The notes: generated by a model not told the origin, from the sequence alone. Shown: positions 33,447-41,353, counted from the first letter of the stretch. The stretch: DNA of 64,000 nt from Microbacterium sp. (GCA_003248655.1 QFPM01000011.1:62001-126000); one strand, 5' to 3'. Program-made: numbers and translations.

Positions 33447-34531
33447 CCGACACCGAGACGACCGTCATCCGGGTCGGCGGCGAGCAGCCGTACGACGTGA
33501 CGATCGGCCGCGGCATCCTTCCCCTCGTCGCCGAGGCACTGCCCGCCGACGCGCGGCGCGTGCTCGTCGTGCATCCGCCGACGCTGCAGGAACGGGCATC
33601 CGCGCTTCGCGACACGCTCATGGCGTCGGGGGAGCGCCAGGTCCTTCTCGCCGAGATCCCGGATGCCGAAGCCGGCAAGCGCGTCGAAGTCGCCGCCTTC
33701 TGCTGGCAGGTCATGGGCCAGGCCGACTTCACCCGCACCGATGCGGTCGTCGGCTTCGGCGGGGGCGCCGTCACCGATCTGGCGGGCTTCGTTGCCGCGA
33801 CTTGGCTGCGCGGCGTCGCGCTCGTGCAGGTTCCGACGACCGTGCTCGGGATGGTGGATGCCGCTGTCGGCGGCAAGACCGGGATCAACACCGCCGAGGG
33901 CAAGAACCTCGTCGGCGCGTTCTGGCCGCCGCGCGCCGTCGTGTGCGATCTCGCGCTGCTCGATTCGCTCAGCCGCAACGAGCGCGTCGCGGGCTTTGCC
34001 GAGGTCGTCAAGGCGGGGTTCATCTGGTACCCCGAAATCCTCGATCTGATCGAGGCCGATCCGGACGCTGCCGTCGACCCGTCCTCGCCTGCGTTCCGCC
34101 GGTGCATCGAGCTGGCGATCGAGATGAAGGCGCGGGTCGTGGGGGAGGACCTGCGCGAAGCAGGCTTGCGTGAGGTGCTCAACTACGGCCACACGCTCGG
34201 TCACGCGATCGAGCACGCCGAGCGCTACCAGTGGCGACACGGCGCGGCGATCTCGGTGGGCATGCTGTTCGCCGCCGAGCTCTCGCGCCTTGCCGGTCGG
34301 CTGCCGGATGCCGCCGCGCAGCGCCACCGCGACATCCTCGAGCTTCTCGGCCTTCCGACGTCGTACCGGCCCGGCGCGTGGCAGCAGCTGCTCGCGACGA
34401 TGCAGCGCGACAAGAAGACGCGCGGTTCGATGCTCCGCTTCATCGTGCTGGATGACATCGGCAAGCCCACGGTGTTGCAGGCGCCGGACGAGTCGCTGCT
34501 GTTCGCCGCCTACCAGGAGGTCGCCGGATGA
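33443..34531 (+). CDS. aroB: 3-dehydroquinate synthase
   Basis: 362 residues. GFGGGAVTDLAGFVAATWLRG near 105-125 (NAD and metal), TTVLGMVDAAVGGKTGIN near 132, NLVGAFWPP, and the metal His in NYGHTLGHAIEHAE near 248. It makes dehydroquinate from DAHP. 22 nt separate it from aroQ, which seems to have its own promoter. Confidence 0.97.
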   Translation: MTDTETTVIRVGGEQPYDVTIGRGILPLVAEALPADARRVLVVHPPTLQERASALRDTLMASGERQVLLAEIPDAEAGKRVEVAAFCWQVMGQADFTRTDAVVGFGGGAVTDLAGFVAATWLRGVALVQVPTTVLGMVDAAVGGKTGINTAEGKNLVGAFWPPRAVVCDLALLDSLSRNERVAGFAEVVKAGFIWYPEILDLIEADPDAAVDPSSPAFRRCIELAIEMKARVVGEDLREAGLREVLNYGHTLGHAIEHAERYQWRHGAAISVGMLFAAELSRLAGRLPDAAAQRHRDILELLGLPTSYRPGAWQQLLATMQRDKKTRGSMLRFIVLDDIGKPTVLQAPDESLLFAAYQEVAG

Positions 34532-34541
34532 TACGCGAGAG

Positions 34542-34547
34542 TAGGGT
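34542..34547 (+). promoter_or_regulatory. -10 box (TAGGGT) of aroQ
   Basis: TAGGGT ends 6 nt before the aroQ GTG at 34554, suggesting a leaderless start independent of aroB. Confidence 0.45.
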
Positions 34548-34553
34548 GAGCGC

Positions 34554-35012
34554 GTGACCGCACCCCGCCGCCTGCTCCTCGTGAACGGCCCGAACCTGAA
34601 CCTCCTCGGCATCCGTGAGCCGGAGGTCTACGGGCACGCGACCCTCACCGACGTCGAACGCCTCGTGACGGACGCCGCCGCCCGCCACGGCTTCGAGGTG
34701 ACCGCCGTCCAGTCGAACCACGAGGGCGTGCTCATCGACGCGATCCACGACGCGCGGACGACCTGCGCTGGAATCCTCATCAACCCTGGCGGGCTCACGC
34801 ACACCTCGGTCGTCCTGCGCGATGCGCTCTCGGGCGTCGCGCTGCCGGTCGCCGAGGTGCACATCTCGAACGTGTACGAACGCGAGGAGTTCCGCCACCA
34901 CTCGTACGTCCGGGATGTCGCTGTCGTCCACGTCATCGGCGAGGGCGTGGGCGGATACGAGCGCGCCGTCGACCTGCTCGTCGACGTCATCGCCGGCCGC
35001 GCCGAGGGCTGA
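34554..35012 (+). CDS. aroQ: Type II 3-dehydroquinate dehydratase
   Basis: 152 residues from GTG. NGPNLNLLGIREPEVYGHAT near 10-30, the QSNHEGVLID stretch near 57, INPGGLTHTSVVLRDAL near 80, and EVHISNVYEREEFRHHSY near 101-118. The catalytic Tyr (YG) and His are present. It dehydrates dehydroquinate, so steps from DAHP to chorismate in this window lack only aroA (EPSP synthase). Confidence 0.97.
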   Translation: MTAPRRLLLVNGPNLNLLGIREPEVYGHATLTDVERLVTDAAARHGFEVTAVQSNHEGVLIDAIHDARTTCAGILINPGGLTHTSVVLRDALSGVALPVAEVHISNVYEREEFRHHSYVRDVAVVHVIGEGVGGYERAVDLLVDVIAGRAEG

Positions 35013-35067
35013 TTTTTGCCCTGTTCGGCAGGCGCCGCAAGGGGGTGACCGTCGCTCAGGCGATCGA

Positions 35068-35073
35068 TACAGT
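35068..35073 (+). promoter_or_regulatory. -10 box (TACAGT) of the lipoprotein gene
   Basis: TACAGT ends 7 nt before GTG 35081. This supports the GTG as the start over the upstream in-frame 35045 start. Confidence 0.5.
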
Positions 35074-35080
35074 CGGCCCC

Positions 35081-35599
35081 GTGAACAAGAAGATCGCGAT
35101 CTTTGGCATTCTGGCGATGCTGGCAACCGGGCTCGGCGCGTGCGCCTCGACGACCGAGGCGGCACCGACGCCGACGGCATCCGAGTCGACCCCGTCCTCC
35201 CCGCCCTCATCTTCGTCGCCGTCCGCGGCTCCTTCTCCGACCGAGGATGCGGCGCCAACCCTCGCTGATCTCGACGGCACCTGGTGCCAGGCGATCGACC
35301 CGACGAACTGCATGACGTTCGCGAACGGCGCCACAGCCGACGGGGCCACCGTTACGGCGATGGACGGCGATGAGGGGGCGCCCTGTGTGACCGCGGGCAT
35401 CTCCGATGGCGGCGGCGGCTTCGTCGTGTTCTACTGCAGGGCTGGGATGAGCCCTGCCACGCCAGTTGTCACTGACGCGACCAGCACGCTGAACCTCGAC
35501 AACCAGTCCTACGAGCGACTGTTCGCGACCCAAAACCCGCCGTACGTTGACACCTGGTATCGCGAGGCGGATATCGCTCAGGCGGTTCAGACGGACTGA
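35081..35599 (+). CDS. Predicted lipoprotein of unknown function
   Basis: 172 residues. Lipoprotein signal: basic N-terminus (NKK), hydrophobic core FGILAMLATG and lipobox LGAC with Cys at residue 21. A Ser/Pro/Thr-rich linker runs to about residue 62. The C-terminal 110 residues contain four Cys (TWCQ, NCMTF, PCVTA, YCRAG) that could form two disulphides outside the membrane. I do not recognise the fold. No partner gene is adjacent. Confidence 0.75.
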   Translation: MNKKIAIFGILAMLATGLGACASTTEAAPTPTASESTPSSPPSSSSPSAAPSPTEDAAPTLADLDGTWCQAIDPTNCMTFANGATADGATVTAMDGDEGAPCVTAGISDGGGGFVVFYCRAGMSPATPVVTDATSTLNLDNQSYERLFATQNPPYVDTWYREADIAQAVQTD

Positions 35600-35608
35600 G
35601 CGTGCTCA

Positions 35609-35628
35609 ATAATGAGTACAATCATTAT
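35609..35628. promoter_or_regulatory. TetR operator overlapping its -10 box and start
   Basis: A perfect inverted repeat ATAATGA-N6-TCATTAT (35609-35628) encloses the -10 box TACAAT (35617-35622) and ends directly at the GTG (35629). Binding here would block transcription of the tetR-dehydrogenase operon. Confidence 0.8.
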
Positions 35629-36306
35629 GTGAGCGGATCACTCTCGCGACGCGAGCGCAACATGGCCGATAAGAGTCGGCGGATCTTGAGCGCTGCCGCG
35701 GACCTGTTCGACGAGCACGGCTACGCGGGCGTCACGACGCAGCAGATCGCGGACTCCGCCGACGTCGCCGCAGGGACCGTCTTCCGGTACGCCGATACAA
35801 AGGCGGAACTGCTGCTTGCGGTGTTCAACGCCCGCATCGAGGCGGCTATCGACGAGGGAGCGCGCGCGGCCGGACCTCTCGCAGACGCACTTGATGCCGT
35901 CGCCGCGTTGCTCACGCCGCTCGTGCGGTTGGCGGCCCGCGCCCCCCGCGACACGGCCATCTACCAGCGCGAGCTTATGTTCGGGGAGAACGAAGCCGGC
36001 CGCTACCGTCTCGACGGGCTGCGCGTGATCGACGACCTCGAGACGCGCATCGCCGCGATCATCGCGCCGCAGGCTGGGAGGGATGCCGCGCGCATCGCAG
36101 CCCGATCGATCTTCGCGGCGACTCACATCTTCCTCGTCCAGCCGGGCCTCGGTCTTGATCGAGACGCCGATGAACTGCGTGCGCAGATCGCACAGATCAT
36201 CGCCGGCGCACAGGCGCAGGCACATGCGAGCGCGGCGAACCCGCCGCGACGGCACGAGAGTGCCCACAACGGCGGCACCCCGCCAGAAAGAGGAGACAAT
36301 GACTGA
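35629..36306 (+). CDS. TetR/AcrR-family regulator
   Basis: 225 residues. N-terminal HTH (about 15-60): KSRRILSAAADLFDEHGYAG then TTQQIADSADVAAGTVFRYA. The C-terminal ligand domain is divergent and helical, with a low-complexity tail. The GTG start is set by the leaderless -10 box inside the operator; ATG 35662 is a possible downstream start. It overlaps the dehydrogenase gene by 8 nt, so the regulator and its likely target form one autoregulated unit. Ligand may be an acyl-CoA or similar, which is inference from the neighbour. Confidence 0.88.
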   Translation: MSGSLSRRERNMADKSRRILSAAADLFDEHGYAGVTTQQIADSADVAAGTVFRYADTKAELLLAVFNARIEAAIDEGARAAGPLADALDAVAALLTPLVRLAARAPRDTAIYQRELMFGENEAGRYRLDGLRVIDDLETRIAAIIAPQAGRDAARIAARSIFAATHIFLVQPGLGLDRDADELRAQIAQIIAGAQAQAHASAANPPRRHESAHNGGTPPERGDND

Positions 36307-37150
36307 CATCACCACTGTCGCCGTGCTCGGCACGGGCGTCCTCGGATCGCAGATCGCGTTCCAGACGGCGTACAACGGGTTCTCGGTGATCGCGTACGAC
36401 ATCAACGATGCGGCACTCGACGCGGCGAAGGAGCGATTCCACAGGCTCGTCGCGACCTACCGCGTCGAGGTGCCCGGCGGTGCGCGCGGCCGCGCCGACG
36501 AGGCGCTGGCGCGCATCACGACCACATCCGACCTCTCCACGGCCGCGCAGGCCGACCTGATCATCGAGGCGATTCCCGAGATCCTCGATCTGAAGCGCTC
36601 AACCTACGAGAAGCTCGGCCCGCTGGCCCCCGAGCACACGATCTTCGCGACGAACTCCTCGACTCTGCTCCCGAGTGACCTGGTTGCCTACACAGGGCGC
36701 CCCGACAGGTTCCTGGCGCTGCACTTCGCGAACCGGGTGTGGAAGTTCAACACCGCCGAGATCATGGGCACGCCCGAGACCTCGCCCGAGGTCTTCGATA
36801 CGGTCGTCCGCTTCGCGGGTGACATCGGTATGGTGCCGATCCCCATCCACAAGGAGAAGGCCGGCTACGTGCTGAACACGCTGCTCGTGCCGCTGCTGAA
36901 CGCGGCGATGGGTCTCGCGGCCGGCGGCTACGCCGAGGTAGAGGACATCGACTGGACGTGGCGCATCGCAACGGGCTCGCCGCTTGGGCCGTTCCAGATC
37001 CTCGACGTCATCGGGCTGAACACGCCGTACAACATCCTGACCCACGGTCCGAAGGGCGATCTCGCGATCGCGGCCTGGCTCAAGGAGAACTACATCGACA
37101 AGGGCAAGCTGGGTGTGGGCACCGGAGAGGGCTTCTACTCCTACGCCTGA
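36299..37150 (+). CDS. 3-hydroxyacyl-CoA dehydrogenase
   Basis: 283 residues. Rossmann motif VAVLGTGVLGSQIAFQTAY near 8, an acidic end of strand 2 (YDIND), ADLIIEAIPEILDLKRSTYE near 90, TNSSTLLPSDL near 120, LHFANRV with the catalytic His, then the C-terminal helical domain. Typical single-domain FadB2/Hbd-like length. It oxidises 3-hydroxyacyl-CoA with NAD. Start ATG has AGGAG upstream and lies inside the tetR end. No other beta-oxidation gene is near. Confidence 0.9.
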   Translation: MTDITTVAVLGTGVLGSQIAFQTAYNGFSVIAYDINDAALDAAKERFHRLVATYRVEVPGGARGRADEALARITTTSDLSTAAQADLIIEAIPEILDLKRSTYEKLGPLAPEHTIFATNSSTLLPSDLVAYTGRPDRFLALHFANRVWKFNTAEIMGTPETSPEVFDTVVRFAGDIGMVPIPIHKEKAGYVLNTLLVPLLNAAMGLAAGGYAEVEDIDWTWRIATGSPLGPFQILDVIGLNTPYNILTHGPKGDLAIAAWLKENYIDKGKLGVGTGEGFYSYA

Positions 37151-37175
37151 TCGGGGCGCGGCGCAGCGCGTGGGC

Positions 37176-37181
37176 TAAGAT
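37176..37181 (+). promoter_or_regulatory. -10 box (TAAGAT) of efp-nusB
   Basis: TAAGAT lies 25 nt after the dehydrogenase stop. Predicted leader to efp is about 60 nt. I see no strong Shine-Dalgarno, only GGAAAC about 12 nt before ATG. Confidence 0.45.
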
Positions 37182-37248
37182 CGACTGTCGGCCGCCTGCC
37201 CGCGCGCACGCCGCCTCCTCGAGACTCACGAACGGAAACTCCACACTC

Positions 37249-37809
37249 ATGGCATCCACCGCAGACATCCGCAACGGCGTCGTCCTCTCGATCGATGGGC
37301 AGCTTTGGAACGTCGTGGAGTTCCAGCACGTCAAGCCGGGCAAGGGTGGCGCGTTCGTGCGCACGAAGCTCAAGAACGTTCTGAGCGGCAAGGTCGTCGA
37401 CCGCACGTTCAACGCCGGCGCGAAGATCGAGATCGAGAACGTCGACCGCCGCGACTTCACCTACCTCTACAACGACGGTGACAGCTTCGTGTTCATGGAT
37501 GTCGACAACTACGACCAGCTCTCCATGGGGGCTGCGACCGTCGGCGATGCGGCGAACTTCCTGCTCGAGAACCAGCAGGTCCAGATCGCGTTGAACAACG
37601 ACAACCCGCTGTACGTCGAGATGCCGGCATCCGTCGTCCTCGAGATCACGTACACCGAGCCGGGCCTTCAGGGCGACCGCTCGTCGGCTGGCACGAAGCC
37701 TGCGACGGTGGAGACCGGGTACGAGATCCAGGTGCCGCTGTTCGTCGAGCAGGGCACGAAGGTCAAGGTCGACACGCGCACGGGCGACTACCTCGGCCGC
37801 GTCAACTGA
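37249..37809 (+). CDS. efp: Elongation factor P
   Basis: 186 residues, three beta-domains. KOW-like N-domain with FQHVKPGKGGAFVRTKLKN near 25-43, then an OB domain (YLYNDGDSFVFMDVDNYDQ) and the EF-P C-terminal domain (VPLFVEQGTKVKVDTRTGDY). It relieves polyproline stalling. The loop that carries the functional Lys reads PGKGG here; a described actinobacterial subfamily has PGKGP. nusB follows 15 nt on. Confidence 0.97.
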   Translation: MASTADIRNGVVLSIDGQLWNVVEFQHVKPGKGGAFVRTKLKNVLSGKVVDRTFNAGAKIEIENVDRRDFTYLYNDGDSFVFMDVDNYDQLSMGAATVGDAANFLLENQQVQIALNNDNPLYVEMPASVVLEITYTEPGLQGDRSSAGTKPATVETGYEIQVPLFVEQGTKVKVDTRTGDYLGRVN

Positions 37810-37824
37810 CGCGCGGCTGAACCG

Positions 37825-38235
37825 ATGAGCGCACGCTCCAAGGCGCGCAAGCGCGCCCTCGACATCCTGTACCAGTCCGACGTTCGCGGCGACGACCTGG
37901 CCGCGACCCTCGCCACCGAAGCGAAGCGCGCGGCGAGCGAACCCGCCCGTGAGGCTTCGTGGCTGTATGCCCGCGAGATCGTCGACGGCGTTGTCGACAA
38001 CCGCGACGCGATCGACGAAGAGATCGTGACGCACGCGCGCGATTGGAAGCTCGAACGGATGCCGGCGGTCGACCGCGCGATCCTGCGCCTGGCGACGTGG
38101 GAACTGCTCTTCAACGATGAGGTTCCGGCTGCCGTCGCGATCGACGAGGCCGTCGAGCTTGCGAAGGAGTTCTCCACCGACGACTCGGGCTCGTTCGTGC
38201 ACGGCGTCCTCGCGCGGATCGCCCGCTCGAGCTGA
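37825..38235 (+). CDS. nusB: Transcription antitermination factor NusB
   Basis: 136 residues, all-helical. SARSKARKRALDILYQSDVR at the N-terminus, RMPAVDRAILRLATWELLF near 75, and VAIDEAVELAKEFSTDDSGS near 108. With NusE it binds boxA in rRNA leaders. It follows efp in the common actinobacterial efp-nusB pair. Confidence 0.96.
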   Translation: MSARSKARKRALDILYQSDVRGDDLAATLATEAKRAASEPAREASWLYAREIVDGVVDNRDAIDEEIVTHARDWKLERMPAVDRAILRLATWELLFNDEVPAAVAIDEAVELAKEFSTDDSGSFVHGVLARIARSS

Positions 38236-38271
38236 CGGGGGAGCCGACGGCGCGGCTCAGGGGCTCGCGGC

Positions 38272-38920
38272 TCAGGGGGTGAGGTCGCCGATCGCTTCAA
38301 AGACGCCGCCGACCACCTCGAAAACTCCGCCACCGGCATCGACCAGGTCTCCGACGGCGAACGCCAGTTACGCAAGATCACCGAGCGCCGCCGTCACCTC
38401 GAGCAGGTCGACCATCGTCTCCGAAACCTCGCCCAGCGCCGCGAGCGAGGTGGCGTCGAGCTCGTCGTACGCCAGCTTCAGCTCGCCGAGCCACTCCTTC
38501 TCAACGCCGAGGATGACGGCGTAGGGGAGGAGTCGCTCGTTGATCACGAACGCCTCGGCCGCGCCGACGCTCCCCGAGCCCGTCACCTGCGCGCCGCTCG
38601 GCGAGTGCAGCACCCGCATCCGATCTGCCTCGGCCAGCGCCAGGTATTGACGGATGCCGTCGAGGTGGCGCCTGCGGGCCTCACCGGCGGCCGTGAAGCG
38701 ACGGGCCGCGCCGGTGGGGACGATCCACAGCGCTGCCGCCCGCGGCGGCGGCGCGGCGGTCCTGCTCGGCGAGCACAGCGTCGTCGAGGACGCGGGCGCG
38801 GGGACAGGGCGCGTACTCCGCCACGAGCGATCGCGGTAAGCGTCCCGCCTGTCGCCGGAGCACAATCGCCCAGACGACGAGCGCCGCGGCGGCGGCATAG
38901 ACGGCCACGAGGATGTACAC
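38272..38920 (-). pseudogene. Decayed DUF2207-type membrane protein fragment
   Basis: On the minus strand GTG 38920 opens a membrane helix and LRRQAGRLPRSLVAEYAP then VLDDAVLAEQDRRAAAA, but that frame ends at 38681. A second frame then continues family-like sequence (HLDGIRQYLALAEADRMRVL, ERLLPYAVILGVEKEWLGEL) down to TAA 38368-38370. The same frame reads on after the TAA for 31 codons (VGDLVDAGGGVFEVVGGVFE) to TGA 38272. So one frameshift or small deletion near 38740 and one internal stop. The order matches the C-terminal region of DUF2207 proteins. A -10 box is still present upstream. Confidence 0.7.
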
Positions 38921-38926
38921 GATCTG

Positions 38927-38932
38927 AGTCTA
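38927..38932 (-). promoter_or_regulatory. -10 box (TAGACT) of the decayed DUF2207 fragment
   Basis: On the minus strand TAGACT ends 6 nt before GTG 38920. The promoter survives although the coding region is broken. Confidence 0.5.
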
Positions 38933-38987
38933 TGAGCGCACCTCGGATCGGACGGACGCTCGTGTGTACCACCGCGAACCACGGTGA

Positions 38988-38993
38988 TACTTT
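38988..38993 (+). promoter_or_regulatory. -10 box (TACTTT) of the 103-residue gene
   Basis: TACTTT ends 6 nt before ATG 39000, supporting this start. Confidence 0.5.
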
Positions 38994-38999
38994 CGGCGC

Positions 39000-39311
39000 A
39001 TGCCCACCAGAATTGCGCGCACTCAGGTGACACAGACACCGCCGGTCGCGCGTGCGCTGGAGATCGCCGCGAAGGAGTGGCCGGAGGTGCCTCGCTCCGA
39101 GTTGCTCGCCCGACTGGCGGCGCTCGGAGCCGAGTTGGTGGCAACGGCGCAGGCTGATCGCCGCGCGGCGCGACGGCGGGCTCTCGACGAAAGCCACGGG
39201 ACGATCGACTACCCCGACGGGTATCTCGAAGAACTGCGGCGGGACTGGCCGCTCTCGAGCGCGGCCCGCGCCGCAGGCGTCGAGGTCGTCGGCGCGCCCG
39301 CGACCTCGTGA
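39000..39311 (+). CDS. Small protein of unknown function
   Basis: 103 residues, charged, helical, no membrane segment or signal. Middle: ARALEIAAKEWPEVPRSELL then LARLAALGAELV; near the end DESHGTIDYPDGYLEELRRD. It has the size and feel of an antitoxin or DNA-binding small protein, but I see no toxin partner and no ribbon-helix-helix motif I would trust. The leaderless -10 box and coding-like composition support it as a real gene. Confidence 0.6.
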   Translation: MPTRIARTQVTQTPPVARALEIAAKEWPEVPRSELLARLAALGAELVATAQADRRAARRRALDESHGTIDYPDGYLEELRRDWPLSSAARAAGVEVVGAPATS

Positions 39312-39331
39312 GGGCGCACAGCCCCGCCGCG

Positions 39332-39337
39332 TAGACT
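39332..39337 (+). promoter_or_regulatory. -10 box (TAGACT) of the MBL-Rieske gene
   Basis: TAGACT sits 27 nt before the ATG, with AGGAGGA at 39354-39360 close to the start: a leadered gene with one of the best Shine-Dalgarno sequences in the window. Confidence 0.5.
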
Positions 39338-39364
39338 CGGGAGCTGTTCGACCAGGAGGAATCC

Positions 39365-40933
39365 ATGCGCATCACAGGCCTCGGGCACGCGGGCATGTTC
39401 ATCGAGACGACCGGCGGCAGCATCCTGTGCGACCCCGTGATCGGGCCGAGCTTCTTCGGCTCGTGGTTCCCCTTCCCCGACAACCGCGGCCTCGATTGGG
39501 AGCGGTTCGGAGCCGCCGACTTCCTCTACGTCTCGCACCGCCACCGCGACCACTTCGACCCTGCGCTGCTCGAGCGTTACGTGCCGAAGAGCATCCGCGT
39601 GCTGCTGCCCGCGTATCCGACCGACGACCTCGAGTCCGACCTTCGCGCGCTCGGCTACGAGAACCTCATCTACACGCAGCCCGGCGAGGTGCTGGAGTAC
39701 GAGAACGGCCTCAAGATCATGGTGACGCCGCTGCGCGCCCCGAGCGACGGCCCGATCGGCGACTCGTCGCTGTCGGTGGATGACGGCACGGCATCCGTCC
39801 TCAATCAGAACGACTCCCACCCGCTCGATCTCGAGAAGCTGCTGTCGTTCTCGAAGCCGGATGCCTACTTCACGCAGGTCTCCGGCGCGATCTGGTGGCC
39901 GATGGTCTACGACCTGCCGCAAGATGCGAAGCAGAACTTCGCGAAGCTCAAGCGCGACGCCCAGAACAAGCGCGCCCTGTACTACATCGAGAAGGTGGAT
40001 GCCGCACACGTTTTCCCCATGGCGGGGCCGCCGATGTTCCTCCGCGAAGAGCTCTTCCGCTACAACGGCTACGGGCTCCAGGACGACTCGATCTTCACGG
40101 ATCAGCGTCAGTTCCTCGCGCACATGGCGATCGAGCGGCCCGCGCAGAAGGGGTACGAGTTCGTCCCGGGGACGCAGGTCGACCTCGACGGCGGCGAGGT
40201 GAGCGTCACGCAGACGCTGTACAGGCAGGACGAGATCGACCGGATCTTCGACGACAAGTGGGCGTACCTGGCCTCGCAGCGGGATTCGCGCCAGGCCGAA
40301 GTCCGGGCGGAGGTTTCGCGGCGTTCGCCGGTGCTGCCGCCGGCGGAGATGCTCGCCGCGATTCAGGAGTGGTGGGAGCCGTTGCTGCGCCGCGCGCGCA
40401 CCATCCGCACGGGCGTCGGCGGCAACGTGCGGTTCCGGATCGGCGAGCTCGACATGGTCGTCGACTTCCCGAAGGCCAAGGTGCGCGAGTACGCGGGGGA
40501 GGAGTGCCTCTACTGGTACACGATTCCCGCCGATCTCGTCTCGACGAACATCGCCGACCACGAGATCGACTGGTCGAACTCGATTCTCCTGTCGATGCAG
40601 TTCGAGGTGGGGCGTTCGGGCAAGTTCAACGAGTTCCTCACGACGTTCCTGAAGTGCCTCTCGCGCGACCGCATCGAGTACGTCGAGAACTGGTACGCGG
40701 AGCAGTCAGATCAGACCGAGGATGCCGAGATCGGCGAGTGGACGGTGCAGCGCCGGTGTCCGCACCTGCGCGCCGACCTGACGAAGACCGGCAAGATCGA
40801 GGATGGCGTGCTCACGTGCGCTCTGCACGACTGGAAGTGGGACCTCGCGTCGGGGCAGTGCCTGACGACGCCCGGGCATCCGATTCGCGCCTCACGCGTC
40901 GTCGAGACGGCATCCGCCGCACTCGGTGGTTGA
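39365..40933 (+). CDS. MBL-fold hydrolase with C-terminal Rieske domain
   Basis: 522 residues. Residues 1-250 form a metallo-beta-lactamase fold: MRITGLGHAGMFIETTGGSI, metal motif VSHRHRDHFD near 57, and a later SSLSVDDGTASVL region. Residues about 455-510 form a Rieske site: CPH near 464 and CALHDW near 484 give the Cys-X-His and Cys-X2-His ligands of a 2Fe-2S cluster. The same two modules occur in opposite order in vertebrate CMP-sialic acid hydroxylase (CMAH). Substrate is unknown. It stands alone before a repeat array. Confidence 0.85.
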   Translation: MRITGLGHAGMFIETTGGSILCDPVIGPSFFGSWFPFPDNRGLDWERFGAADFLYVSHRHRDHFDPALLERYVPKSIRVLLPAYPTDDLESDLRALGYENLIYTQPGEVLEYENGLKIMVTPLRAPSDGPIGDSSLSVDDGTASVLNQNDSHPLDLEKLLSFSKPDAYFTQVSGAIWWPMVYDLPQDAKQNFAKLKRDAQNKRALYYIEKVDAAHVFPMAGPPMFLREELFRYNGYGLQDDSIFTDQRQFLAHMAIERPAQKGYEFVPGTQVDLDGGEVSVTQTLYRQDEIDRIFDDKWAYLASQRDSRQAEVRAEVSRRSPVLPPAEMLAAIQEWWEPLLRRARTIRTGVGGNVRFRIGELDMVVDFPKAKVREYAGEECLYWYTIPADLVSTNIADHEIDWSNSILLSMQFEVGRSGKFNEFLTTFLKCLSRDRIEYVENWYAEQSDQTEDAEIGEWTVQRRCPHLRADLTKTGKIEDGVLTCALHDWKWDLASGQCLTTPGHPIRASRVVETASAALGG

Positions 40934-41270
40934 GTAGCCGCGCGGAGCGCGGCGTATCGAAACCACAGTCCCCTGCTGCGGGTCGGGGTGGTCTCGATAC
41001 ACCCGCGGCTCCGCCGCGGGCACGGGCGCTCGAGCCGCTTCGGTGGTTGAGTAGCCCGGCGTAGCCGGGCGTATCGAAACCACAGACTCCTGCTGCGGGT
41101 CGGGGTGGTCTCGATACACCCGCGGCTGCGCCGCGGGCACTCGACCACCGGTGGGGGCGCCGCGGGCACTCGACCCCCTGTCGCTCACCGAGGCGGAACC
41201 CCCCGCACCCAAGGAGCCACCCCCATTCGGTGGCCCCGTAGCCGCGCGGAGCGCGGCGTATCGAAACCAC
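40925..41270. repeat. REP-like array, fourth locus (alternating units)
   Basis: Three direct units GGTGGTTGAGTAGCC...GTATCGAAACCAC (40925-40976, 41042-41083, a degenerate one at 41229-41270) alternate with inverted units GGTGGTCTCGATACACCC...GGGCAC (40987-41023, 41104-41149). Each unit has a GC-rich internal palindrome. The gap from 40934 to 41353 contains no other gene, only these repeats and the pyrR promoter and leader. Confidence 0.92.
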
Positions 41271-41289
41271 TGCGCCCGCGCGCGTCCGC

Positions 41290-41346
41290 TAAGGTGGAGG
41301 AGAACGACCGCAACCTTTAACACCGTCCTGTGAGGCGGAGAAGGGA
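41290..41346 (+). promoter_or_regulatory. pyr operon promoter and PyrR-binding leader
   Basis: -10 box TAAGGT at 41290-41295. In the leader, CCGTCCTGTGAGGCGG (41323-41338) has a short stem CCG/CGG with a loop TCCTGTGAGG resembling the PyrR-binding hairpin loop (TCCAGAGAGG type). It ends right before AAGGGAG, the Shine-Dalgarno region of pyrR, and no terminator follows. This layout suggests PyrR represses translation initiation rather than transcription termination. Confidence 0.75.
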
Positions 41347-41353
41347 GCAGCGT

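Noticed and set aside
40925..41270. Repeat array as a possible CRISPR
   Set aside because: Units alternate in orientation, are palindromic and differ in length, spacers are repeated, and there are no cas genes.
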